Of a stretch of DNA of 19,078 bases, positions 8,782-15,984 are shown in pieces. Source of the stretch: Gemmatimonadaceae bacterium (GTDB lineage Bacteria; Gemmatimonadota; Gemmatimonadetes; Gemmatimonadales; Gemmatimonadaceae); assembly GCA_025357975.1 (NCBI GenBank), contig JANYKY010000262.1, positions 1 to 19,078 on the forward strand, given 5' to 3'. The notes beneath the pieces were generated by a model. That model made no database searches. It was not told the DNA's origin and saw only the letters and a list, made by a program, of their open reading frames with translations. How positions within the stretch are numbered: position 1 is the first letter of the stretch; each line of letters starts with the position of its first letter. The position numbers and the translations under genes were made by a program.

Positions 8782-9669
8782 GTGATCATTCCTTCGCGCG
8801 AAGTGCCGTTTTCTTATCAAATGCGCGATTTTGTTTACGCTTCCGGTCTATCGGGTCCCGGTGGACAGGGCTATGATGAGGCTTCTCGAACCCCTCTCCC
8901 CCTGGTCATCACACTCCTCCCACCTGCACTTGTACGCCACGTCCGGTTCGTGTTTGGCCCCGGCGACCATGTCCTTTCCGCTGAGAACTGGCCAGATCTC
9001 GACCTTATGCTCCGCGTTCACCCGATAACGGTCGCTCTGGTCGACCCCTCGTGCGACGGGTCACGCTCAGCGACCCAGTTCGAGCGTATCAGGAGGGCAT
9101 TTCCGTCTCTTCCGATTATCGCGTACGTCCCGCTCACTGCGGTCGCGTTTAGAGCAGTCGCGCAGTTATCCCATCTTGGCCTCGAGCACGTAATCCTTTA
9201 CTCTCACGACGACTCCCCCGAGCGCATGAGGGCGGTAATCGACATGGTCACATCGAGTCCGCTGACCGAAAGGTTTATCGAAAGGCTTCGACCTCACCTC
9301 GACAGGTTGCCACTGGCGATCTCGAATGCAATCCGGGCAATGTTCGCCGAGCCGCACAGGTATCCCAGCGCTCAGGATATTGCTGTTGCGGCGAATGTGT
9401 CGATCGTTCGCCTGTACAGATCATTCCAAAACGCCGGTCTCGCTCCTCCCAGGAAAATGGTCGTTGCCGCGAGAATGCTCCGCGGCTACGTGTACCTCTG
9501 CGACCCGGGGCAGTCAGTCCGCGGGATTTCCGCCAAGCTCGCCTATGGTAATCCGCGGATCTTTGCGGAGCATACCACTGAGGTGTTCGGTCTCAATCCC
9601 TCGCGTGTTCGAGCCTTTCTCTCGGAAGACAAGGTCGTTACGAAATTGCTGTCGTGGACGGCCGCCTGA
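8782..9669 (+). CDS. AraC-type transcriptional regulator with degenerate receiver domain
   Basis: This is a 295-residue DNA-binding regulator. The C-terminus (about 195-280) carries the two helix-turn-helix units of the AraC/XylS family: SAQDIAVAANVSIVRLYRSF is the first, and SVRGISAKLAYGNPRIFAEH followed by FGLNPSRVR is the second. Residues 40-155 have the alternating strand/helix pattern of a response-regulator receiver. Asp88 (VALVDPS) sits where the phosphoacceptor would be, and PIIAYV and HVILY look like strands 4 and 5. The N-terminal acidic pair and the conserved Lys are not evident, so phosphorylation is doubtful. The start is a GTG at 8782 without a clear SD; an in-frame ATG at 8821 is an alternative. 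No sensor kinase gene is nearby. Likely targets, by position, are itself and the divergent small lipoprotein. Confidence 0.85.
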   Translation: MIIPSREVPFSYQMRDFVYASGLSGPGGQGYDEASRTPLPLVITLLPPALVRHVRFVFGPGDHVLSAENWPDLDLMLRVHPITVALVDPSCDGSRSATQFERIRRAFPSLPIIAYVPLTAVAFRAVAQLSHLGLEHVILYSHDDSPERMRAVIDMVTSSPLTERFIERLRPHLDRLPLAISNAIRAMFAEPHRYPSAQDIAVAANVSIVRLYRSFQNAGLAPPRKMVVAARMLRGYVYLCDPGQSVRGISAKLAYGNPRIFAEHTTEVFGLNPSRVRAFLSEDKVVTKLLSWTAA

Positions 9670-9740
9670 GTGTTGGAGCACACATCCGATGACACGGGAA
9701 ATGGGTCGGTAGTGAGGTTGCTCGCCGAACAGCAGAGCTT

Positions 9741-9771
9741 CGTCCTTCATCATTTAACGGAGTGAAGGATG
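9741..9771 (+). promoter_or_regulatory. Hairpin enclosing the start region of the 9769 gene
   Basis: TCCTTCA (9743-9749) is a perfect inverted match of TGAAGGA (9763-9769). A G-T pair and a C-G pair extend the stem to 9 bp, reaching the G of the ATG (9771). The likely SD, CGGAG (9758-9762), sits in the loop while the start codon lies in the stem. This may control translation of the small protein gene; no regulator is identified. Confidence 0.4.
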
Positions 9772-10059
9772 AACGAACAGGCAACAGTAGCCGTGCATTC
9801 AATCGACTCTATCGTCGGTGAGCTCGACCACTTTCACCAGCGTGCAACCTACGGCGCTGTGGCGGTGCTGCTGAAACGAGCGCCGAGGAATCTGATGCAG
9901 GGCCGGTCGCGAAGTGTCCGCGACTCGTGGATAGTAAGTGGTGGGACAGGTCTGCCCACCGGTTACGAGGAGACGAACATGGACCCAGAGCTGAAATCCA
10001 GGGAAACCATTCTTCGGTCTGCCGATGAGCTCGCGGCGTGGCTGGAGAATCCCGCTTAG
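9769..10059 (+). CDS. Small conserved-looking protein, possible alkyltransferase-like winged-helix fold
   Basis: This 96-residue soluble protein has an upstream SD (CGGAG, six nt before the ATG). I do not recognise a named family. The central run RATYGAVAVLLKRAPRNLM, then SWIVSGGTGLPTGY and a C-terminal helix ending DELAAWL, recalls the order of the DNA-binding half of O6-alkylguanine transferases and alkyltransferase-like proteins (a TYGxVA helix, then a strand with a GY turn). The PCHR active-site motif is absent, so it cannot be an active methyltransferase. The resemblance is weak and is an inference only. It lies between the AraC regulator and the PBP gene, with no signal peptide or membrane segment. 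Its initiation region is embedded in a 9-bp hairpin. Confidence 0.72.
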   Translation: MNEQATVAVHSIDSIVGELDHFHQRATYGAVAVLLKRAPRNLMQGRSRSVRDSWIVSGGTGLPTGYEETNMDPELKSRETILRSADELAAWLENPA

Positions 10060-10165
10060 GCTCTATCGAAACTCGGCTGCAACACGCACCTCGGCAGTCT
10101 TTCCGTTTTTGCCGGCACGATTGTTACGAACTTGTAAGGGCTCTCTTCTTGCCGAACTGAGAGGT

Positions 10166-12559
10166 ATGTCCCAGCAGGTTCTACAGTCGTCCCGGCCTGC
10201 GCGTTTCAAGCGCGCACGGCCCATTATCCTTTCCGCGGCGGCGGTTGTGCTGTTTGGCATCGGCATGATCATCGGCGCGATGAGCTGGTATGGATATCGT
10301 GTTTACACCGAGCTGCGGCCGGGATCCTGGCGTACCCCGACTGCAGTGCTCGATAGGAGCGGACGCACACTCGTTGCTCTATACGGTAGTGACTGGAAAG
10401 TTGCCGAACCGGTGGTCCTCAAAGGCTTGCCGGCCTATGTACCCAACGCTTTCCTTGCCGCGGAAGACGCGCGTTTTCGGAGTCACATCGGCATTGACCC
10501 AGTTGGAATCGGCCGCGCTTTATTGTCCAATGCGAAGGCCGGTGGGGTGACAGAAGGCGGCAGCACAATCACTCAGCAACTCGCGAAGAATCGTTTTCTT
10601 TCGTCCAGGAGAACGATGTCCCGCAAACTTGCCGAGGCGGGGATTGCTTTGCTGATCGAGGTGCGCCTGTCGAAGGACGAGATCCTGGAGGCGTATCTGA
10701 ACGAAGTCTATCTCGGTCATCGAGATGGTCGTGAGATTCGGGGACTCGGCGAAGCTTCGCGAGTGTACTTCAACAAGGCGCCAAAGGATTTGACGGTAGC
10801 CGAAGCAGCACTCATTTCCGGAATGATTCGCGCGCCCAACCGGGATAATCCTGACGAGCGATCAGCCATCGCCAGGGATCGTCGCGATGCCGTTCTGGGC
10901 GTGATGTTGAACAAGAAGTGGATCGACAAGGGACAGCTCGATGAAGCAGTAGCGAGTGATGCCGAATTTCATCCTGGTCCTCCGCTCGTTCGGCCGTATC
11001 CGTATTTGCTCGCCGCGCTTCGCCAGGAATTCATCGACCGACTCGGCGAACGTCGATTGTCGGATGGATCTCTCCGCATCTACACGGCTGTAGACGAGGG
11101 AATGCAGGTTGCGGCCGAGCGAACCATTCGGCAGGGAACTCAGCGACTGCGGGCGAGTCACGGGTGGTTGCAGCGAAAGAAACCACTTCAGGGCGCGTTG
11201 CTCAGCATCGAGCCGGCCACCGGTGGAATCAGAGCTCTCGTCGGCGGGTCGGATTTCACGCGGTCCCAATTTGATCGTACGCGTCTGATGCGGCGCCAAC
11301 CAGGTTCCGCCGCAAAGCCCTTCACTTACGCTGCCGCAATTGCATCGCGCTCGGTTACACCGTCAACGATTATCGACGATGCGCCCGTCACGATTCAGCT
11401 TGCGAGTAACCAGACGTGGGAACCGAAAGATTACGATCAGCAATTCCGCGGGCCTGTTACCGTGCGCGAGGCGTTCGAAAAATCGTTGAACGTTCCGGCT
11501 GTCCGCGTCGCGCAGCAAGCCGGTGTGAGCAACGTGCAGGACGTACTGCAAAAAGCTGGGTTTACCGGGCAGCTGTCGCAGACACCAGCGATCGCGCTGG
11601 GCGTCGACGAAGTGTCGATGCGCGAGCTTGTTTCCGCATACAGCACGTTTTCGAATCTCGGGTCGCGCGTGGAAGCGCATCTTATCGAGCGAGTGGAATC
11701 ACAGGGCGGCACTGAGATCTACAAATACGAAACTCAAAAGACCGAAGTGATGGACCCTGCTGTGGCGTACGTCGTCAACTCGCTCATGCGTGGGGTGGTG
11801 GAGCGCGGAACTGCGGCTGCGCTGAATCAGGCGGGACTAGGTAATGTCGCCGGCAAGACAGGAACGACGAGCAACTATCGCGACGCGTGGTTCGTTGGAT
11901 ACGTCCCGGATCTTCTCACGGCGGTGTGGGTCGGGTTCGACGATGGTACTCCGCTTCGCATGTCCTCCGGCGAAGCAGTCGTTCCGATGTGGGCGGACTT
12001 CATGTCGAAGACCGCGCACTCCGCCGGCGAGATCAAGGCTCCGCAGGGCGTGACAGTCGTCCAGGTCGACGCGGCAACCGGTCACGCTTGGCAGGACGGA
12101 TGCGGACCGGCAGTGACCGTTGCATTTCTCTCCGGCACGGAGCCGCGTGATCCCTGCGGTGGCGGATATGAGGGGGATCAGACCATGGCCGCGTACACGG
12201 AGCCGGGGATGATCAGCGCCGACCAGGCAATGGTTATGTCTGGAGATGCCGCCGCGATGGGCACCCACGAAAGCCAGGTGATAGATCCGGCCGAGTCCGA
12301 CGTTACCGCGCGGGAAGATACGGTGTCGATCTCCGACAACATCGACACCACGGGAGTGCAGCGGGCGAAGGAAACGCCGCGGCAGCGAGCCGATCGGGTA
12401 CAGAGGGATCGAGCTCGCCAGCAAGGTCAGCCATCGCCGCAGCCTGTGAGGCAGCCTGTCGATTCACAGCCAACGGCACCGCAGCCTGCGCCTCAGCCCC
12501 AGCCTCCACCTCCTCAACGCGACACGATCCCGAAAAAAGACTCCCTGTCGATTCGTTAA
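10166..12559 (+). CDS. Class A penicillin-binding protein (glycosyltransferase/transpeptidase)
   Basis: This bifunctional peptidoglycan synthase polymerises lipid II and cross-links the strands in the periplasm. Counting from the ATG at 10166 (797 residues), one membrane anchor spans about 19-41. The GT51 domain has AAEDARFRSHIGID (catalytic Glu100), EGGSTITQQLAKN (130-142) and LSKDEILEAYLNEVYLG (168-184). The transpeptidase domain has SAAK (nucleophile Ser381, Lys384), SLN (440-442) and KTGTTSN (564-570). A Gln/Pro-rich tail follows (about 750-785). The frame stays open back to an ATG at 10025, but that extension overlaps the preceding gene, is Arg-rich and shows no family features, so I prefer 10166. 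GAGAGG stands only 1 nt before this ATG, so initiation is not ideal either. The decarboxylase gene begins 9 nt after the stop. Confidence 0.95.
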   Translation: MSQQVLQSSRPARFKRARPIILSAAAVVLFGIGMIIGAMSWYGYRVYTELRPGSWRTPTAVLDRSGRTLVALYGSDWKVAEPVVLKGLPAYVPNAFLAAEDARFRSHIGIDPVGIGRALLSNAKAGGVTEGGSTITQQLAKNRFLSSRRTMSRKLAEAGIALLIEVRLSKDEILEAYLNEVYLGHRDGREIRGLGEASRVYFNKAPKDLTVAEAALISGMIRAPNRDNPDERSAIARDRRDAVLGVMLNKKWIDKGQLDEAVASDAEFHPGPPLVRPYPYLLAALRQEFIDRLGERRLSDGSLRIYTAVDEGMQVAAERTIRQGTQRLRASHGWLQRKKPLQGALLSIEPATGGIRALVGGSDFTRSQFDRTRLMRRQPGSAAKPFTYAAAIASRSVTPSTIIDDAPVTIQLASNQTWEPKDYDQQFRGPVTVREAFEKSLNVPAVRVAQQAGVSNVQDVLQKAGFTGQLSQTPAIALGVDEVSMRELVSAYSTFSNLGSRVEAHLIERVESQGGTEIYKYETQKTEVMDPAVAYVVNSLMRGVVERGTAAALNQAGLGNVAGKTGTTSNYRDAWFVGYVPDLLTAVWVGFDDGTPLRMSSGEAVVPMWADFMSKTAHSAGEIKAPQGVTVVQVDAATGHAWQDGCGPAVTVAFLSGTEPRDPCGGGYEGDQTMAAYTEPGMISADQAMVMSGDAAAMGTHESQVIDPAESDVTAREDTVSISDNIDTTGVQRAKETPRQRADRVQRDRARQQGQPSPQPVRQPVDSQPTAPQPAPQPQPPPPQRDTIPKKDSLSIR

Positions 12560-12568
12560 GTTGGGGCC

Positions 12569-14032
12569 ATGAGCGACGAATCAATTAAAGAAGAGACTCT
12601 GGACCCGTCCGATTGGTCTGAGTCGAGGGCGACGGGACAACGGATGCTGTCCGATGCATTCGACGATCTCGAGAACATTCGATCGCGGCCAGCGTGGAAG
12701 CGAATTTCGCTTGAAGCAAAGGCCGCACTCCATGAAGCTCCCCCGCGAAATCCGCAGTCGCTCAATTCTGTTTATGAAGATTACAGAACGAACATCGAGC
12801 CCTACGCGCTGGGTAATCGCCACCCGCGCTTCTGGGGATGGGTGATCGGGAGCGGAACCGCCATCGGAATGCTTGGCGATATGCTGGCATCGGCGATGAA
12901 CACCAACTCCGGTGGCTTCGAACAATCCTCGGCCTATGTCGAAGAGCATTTGATCGGCTGGTTCAAGGAGCTATTCGGCTTCCCGGCCGAGGCGAGCGGG
13001 CTGCTCGTCAGCAGTGGCTCGGCGGCGAACCTCACGAGCTTGATCGTGGCTCGTGATGCCATTGTCCCTTCCGTAGTCGGCGAGGGTCTCGCCGCGATAG
13101 AGCGAAGACCGGTGATGTATGCGTCAGAGGAAGTACATAACTCTGTCGAGAAGGCAGTTGGCATCATCGGGCTTGGGCGTTCGGCGCTGAGGCGAATCAG
13201 GACCAAAGACGATTTCACAATGGACGTCGAAGCTTTGAAGGAAGCGATTGCGGCAGACAAAGCCGCAGGCCTGCATCCAGTTTGCGCAATCGGGACTGCT
13301 GGTACTGTGGCGACTGGCGCAATCGATGACCTCGATGCAATTGCAGATGTCTGTCGGGATAACGATATGTGGTTTCATGTGGATGGCGCCTTTGGCGCGA
13401 TGGCCGCCTTGTCCGATTCGCTGAGACCACGCGTGAAGGGGATGGAGCGTGCGGATTCCCTCGCGTTCGACTTGCACAAGTGGCTTTACGTGAACTTTGA
13501 CGCGGCTTGCGTACTGGTCAGGAATCCTGATGCGCAGCTCAGGTCGTTTTCGATTCCGGTCAGCTACTTGTCGGCGTTACCAGGCGGCGTCGCACATGGT
13601 CCCCGGACATACGGAGAAATGGGAATCGACTTATCGCGCGGCTTTCGTGCACTCAAGGCGTGGATGAGCATCAAGGCCTACGGATTCGACAAGTATGCGC
13701 GAATGGTAGATCAGAATGTCGCTCAGGCTCGCTATCTCGCATCGCTCGTTAGTGCGCACGACAACCTCGAGCTGGTTGCGCCCGTGCCGCTCAACATCGT
13801 GTGCTTTCGCTACGTGAGAGCCGGGTTATCGGCAGGCCAGCTGGACGATTTGAACGAGCGGATTCTCGTAAGGCTACAGGAAGATGGCCTGGCTGTTCCG
13901 TCCGGTGTTCGCGTCCGCGGCAAATTCGCATTGCGAGTTGCGAACGTCAACCATCGGAGCCGGCGCGATGACTTCGCCGCACTGGTGGCTGATTCTGCGC
14001 GTATCGGCAACGAGTTGGCGCTTGTGACCTGA
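12569..14032 (+). CDS. PLP-dependent group II decarboxylase (aromatic-L-amino-acid decarboxylase-like)
   Basis: This 487-residue cytoplasmic enzyme of the pyridoxal-phosphate fold-type I family is probably an amino acid decarboxylase. Visible signatures are NRHPRFWGW (83-91), GLLVSSGSAANLTSL (144-158), SEEVHNSVEKA with the cofactor-stacking His190, IGTAGTVATGAIDDL (241-255), HVDGAFG with Asp272 binding the pyridine nitrogen, and DLHKWLYVNFD with the Schiff-base Lys304. The HKWL-xVNFD arrangement matches aromatic amino acid, tyrosine and related decarboxylases. The substrate cannot be told from sequence alone; some homologues are aldehyde synthases or aspartate decarboxylases. It starts 9 nt after the PBP stop with a weak G-rich SD, so co-transcription is likely. 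A functional link to cell wall synthesis is not evident. It is convergent with the GH18 gene, with 17 nt between the stops. Confidence 0.9.
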   Translation: MSDESIKEETLDPSDWSESRATGQRMLSDAFDDLENIRSRPAWKRISLEAKAALHEAPPRNPQSLNSVYEDYRTNIEPYALGNRHPRFWGWVIGSGTAIGMLGDMLASAMNTNSGGFEQSSAYVEEHLIGWFKELFGFPAEASGLLVSSGSAANLTSLIVARDAIVPSVVGEGLAAIERRPVMYASEEVHNSVEKAVGIIGLGRSALRRIRTKDDFTMDVEALKEAIAADKAAGLHPVCAIGTAGTVATGAIDDLDAIADVCRDNDMWFHVDGAFGAMAALSDSLRPRVKGMERADSLAFDLHKWLYVNFDAACVLVRNPDAQLRSFSIPVSYLSALPGGVAHGPRTYGEMGIDLSRGFRALKAWMSIKAYGFDKYARMVDQNVAQARYLASLVSAHDNLELVAPVPLNIVCFRYVRAGLSAGQLDDLNERILVRLQEDGLAVPSGVRVRGKFALRVANVNHRSRRDDFAALVADSARIGNELALVT

Positions 14033-14049
14033 CCACTGATCTCGCGTTG

Positions 14050-15108
14050 CTATCGCTGTGCTTTAAGGACATCCCAGATTCGCTCGTCTTCGGTTCCGAG
14101 CACCCACACAGAGAATCCACGAAGCTTCTTTTCTCTCGCGAGTGCGAGCTTTGCCTTGAACGCGCGAGAATCCTCGAGGAATACCCATTCGTTGATTCCG
14201 CCCACGGTGTACGATGCGAACGGAACCTGCTGTACAGGGTCCCATTGAACCGTCGCGCCATTTCGATCTGCCAGGCCTGCGCCCCACGTCCAATTTACTG
14301 ATTCGCTAGTCGAACTTGCACGGCTTGGCGAGGCGGCGTCGTACTGGGTGAACCAATGTCCACCGTAAGTCGGAATGCCGAGCGAAAGCTTTTCTGGCGG
14401 GACGAATCGCAGAAAGTAATCGACTGCTTCGCGCATCCACGGCATTCCGGCTACCGGCCCAGGCGTAGTTCGGCGAGTGTGCTCACTGTACGTCATCAGT
14501 GAGATGAAATCCCCTATGCGCGACAGAGCGGCGAGGTCGTATCCCCCGCGCCAGCTGTCTTCCATGAAGCGGCCATACGCCGTTGGCCCGGCACCCTCCT
14601 GAGTCTTGTGAACGACCGCGATGCTGATCTTGCAGCCAACCGCATGAAGGGATGTCGCAGCATCACCGTACCAGGAGGTGAAGCGGTCGCGATCGACGAT
14701 ATTGAGATTTTCGACATCGAACTGCACGCCCCAGTAACCGTTGTCCTTGCACATCGACGTCATGCTCTGCACCGCGCGGTTACGTGCAGCGGTATCGCTG
14801 AGCAGTCGGTGTAACCCGGCTTGCTGAAAGCCTTCGTTGGTGAACAACGCCATGATCTTGACGTTGTGCGCCTTCGCCAGCGCTGACACCCGTTTGTCGA
14901 GTGAACCCCACATAATGCCGAGGCTGTCGATGACATAAACCTGGGGAGCTACGACGGTGATCTGGTCGATGTGCCTCACAAGGGAGTTATAACTGTCCTC
15001 GCGATCGATGTAATAAAAGAGACGCTCGCCCGCGTTCTGTGCCGCGACTGGCTTCGCAAAGAATGACACACTTGCAACGGTAGAGAGAAGCAGGTTCCGC
15101 AGGCTCAT
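14050..15108 (-). CDS. Exported glycoside hydrolase family 18-type protein
   Basis: This 352-residue exported protein has a GH18 barrel. The signal peptide (MSLRNLLLSTVASVSFFAKP) probably ends at VAA before Gln24. GYWGVQFDVENLN (124-136) corresponds to the family motif DGxDxDxE, keeping the general acid Glu133 and Asp131 but with Trp and Gln in place of the first two Asp. SLMTYSEHT, LSLGIPTYGGHWF and the C-terminal RGFSVWVLGTEDERIWDVL match late strands of the YaaH/SleL-like branch that cuts N-acetylglucosamine-containing chains. A role in peptidoglycan or glycan hydrolysis in the periplasm or outside the cell is likely. The substitutions make activity uncertain but resemble other YaaH-like members. 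No clear SD precedes the ATG. The gene is divergent from the lipoprotein gene at 15259. Confidence 0.88.
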   Translation of the reverse strand: MSLRNLLLSTVASVSFFAKPVAAQNAGERLFYYIDREDSYNSLVRHIDQITVVAPQVYVIDSLGIMWGSLDKRVSALAKAHNVKIMALFTNEGFQQAGLHRLLSDTAARNRAVQSMTSMCKDNGYWGVQFDVENLNIVDRDRFTSWYGDAATSLHAVGCKISIAVVHKTQEGAGPTAYGRFMEDSWRGGYDLAALSRIGDFISLMTYSEHTRRTTPGPVAGMPWMREAVDYFLRFVPPEKLSLGIPTYGGHWFTQYDAASPSRASSTSESVNWTWGAGLADRNGATVQWDPVQQVPFASYTVGGINEWVFLEDSRAFKAKLALAREKKLRGFSVWVLGTEDERIWDVLKAQR

Positions 15109-15187
15109 GGAGTCGGTTTGTTATGGGAAAATCTTATGGGGTGGAAAAGCATAGCGACACGCCGGGCACCGTGCCAGAAACAAATGC

Positions 15188-15216
15188 TTGAATAAGTGGC
15201 TGGCGAGTCGTATTTC
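15188..15216 (+). promoter_or_regulatory. Possible promoter for the 15259 lipoprotein gene
   Basis: TTGAAT (15188-15193) and TATTTC (15211-15216) are 17 nt apart, about 42 nt before the GTG start. The -35 element matches the consensus at 4 of 6 positions and the -10 element at only 3, so this is a weak candidate. A perfect 5-bp palindrome, GGCAC-C-GTGCC (15165-15175), lies just upstream and might be an operator. Confidence 0.22.
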
Positions 15217-15258
15217 TGGATCTCACAAGCTCACGTGCCCCCAACTGAAGAGGTTGCC

Positions 15259-15936
15259 GTGTACAGAAAATCAGGGTTGCTGGCGATGTCCTTTTCGCTC
15301 GCACTGACGACCGCATGCAAGAGTCCAGAGCAGAAGGCCGCGGAACAAGCGACGCAGAATCTCACGGAGGCCACGAACAAGATGGCCGAGGCGGCGAAGA
15401 ATGGAACCGCAAACCCGGCTGATGCGATGAACGCGCTGACCGCCGCGATGGGCGCAACGAATGGTGGAAAAAAGGTGGAGACCATCGAGGCGGGTATTCT
15501 GAAGGGAATGCTGCCCGCCGACCTTCCGGGAATGAAGCGGACGGAAGCCAGCGGCGAAAAGAGCTCGGCCATGGGCATCAATGTTTCGACGGCAGAGGGC
15601 CGCTACACTAACGATGCGGGCCACTCGATGAACGTAAAGATTACCGACATCGGCAGCATGACCGGTCTTGCCGGGATGGCGACGTACGCGTGGGCGTCGA
15701 CGACAATCGATCGCGAAACGGAAACCGGATATGAAAAGACCTCGACCTTCAATGGATACAAGTCGCACGAGAAGTATGACAAGTCGAGTAAGGATGGCGA
15801 GCTAAGCACATTGGTTGGTGGTCGCTTCGCGGTGGAGGTGTCAGGATCGGGTGTGGACATGACTGCGATCAAGGATGCGATGACCAAGGTGGATCTCAAG
15901 AAACTCGAAAGCATGAAAGACCAGGGGGTCTCGTAA
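15259..15936 (+). CDS. Lipoprotein of unknown function
   Basis: This is a 225-residue predicted lipoprotein. I choose the GTG at 15259 because GAAGAGG (15247-15253) stands 5 nt upstream and the product then starts with a textbook lipoprotein signal: YRKSG, hydrophobic LLAMSFSLAL, and lipobox TTAC. A longer reading from the GTG at 15196 would bury this signal. After the cysteine, an Ala/Glu/Lys-rich helix (about 20-65) contains AEQATQNLTEATNKMAEAAK, resembling a coiled coil or tether. The remaining 150 residues look like a compact alpha/beta domain (EAGILKGMLPADLPGM, SMNVKITDIGSM, GGRFAVEVSGSG). I do not recognise the family. The GT8 gene follows on the same strand about 50 nt later. Confidence 0.85.
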   Translation: MYRKSGLLAMSFSLALTTACKSPEQKAAEQATQNLTEATNKMAEAAKNGTANPADAMNALTAAMGATNGGKKVETIEAGILKGMLPADLPGMKRTEASGEKSSAMGINVSTAEGRYTNDAGHSMNVKITDIGSMTGLAGMATYAWASTTIDRETETGYEKTSTFNGYKSHEKYDKSSKDGELSTLVGGRFAVEVSGSGVDMTAIKDAMTKVDLKKLESMKDQGVS

Positions 15937-15984
15937 GAGAGAAGCTGTTGCGCAGAAAGCATCTCACGGGGAGGAAACGCCACA

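Noticed and set aside
10025..10165. N-terminal extension of the PBP from the ATG at 10025
   Set aside because: It overlaps the preceding gene, is Arg-rich and shows no class A PBP features. The anchor helix follows naturally from the ATG at 10166.
15196..15258. Longer start (GTG 15196) for the lipoprotein
   Set aside because: It would place 21 polar residues before the lipoprotein signal and has no SD, whereas GTG 15259 has GAAGAGG at good spacing.
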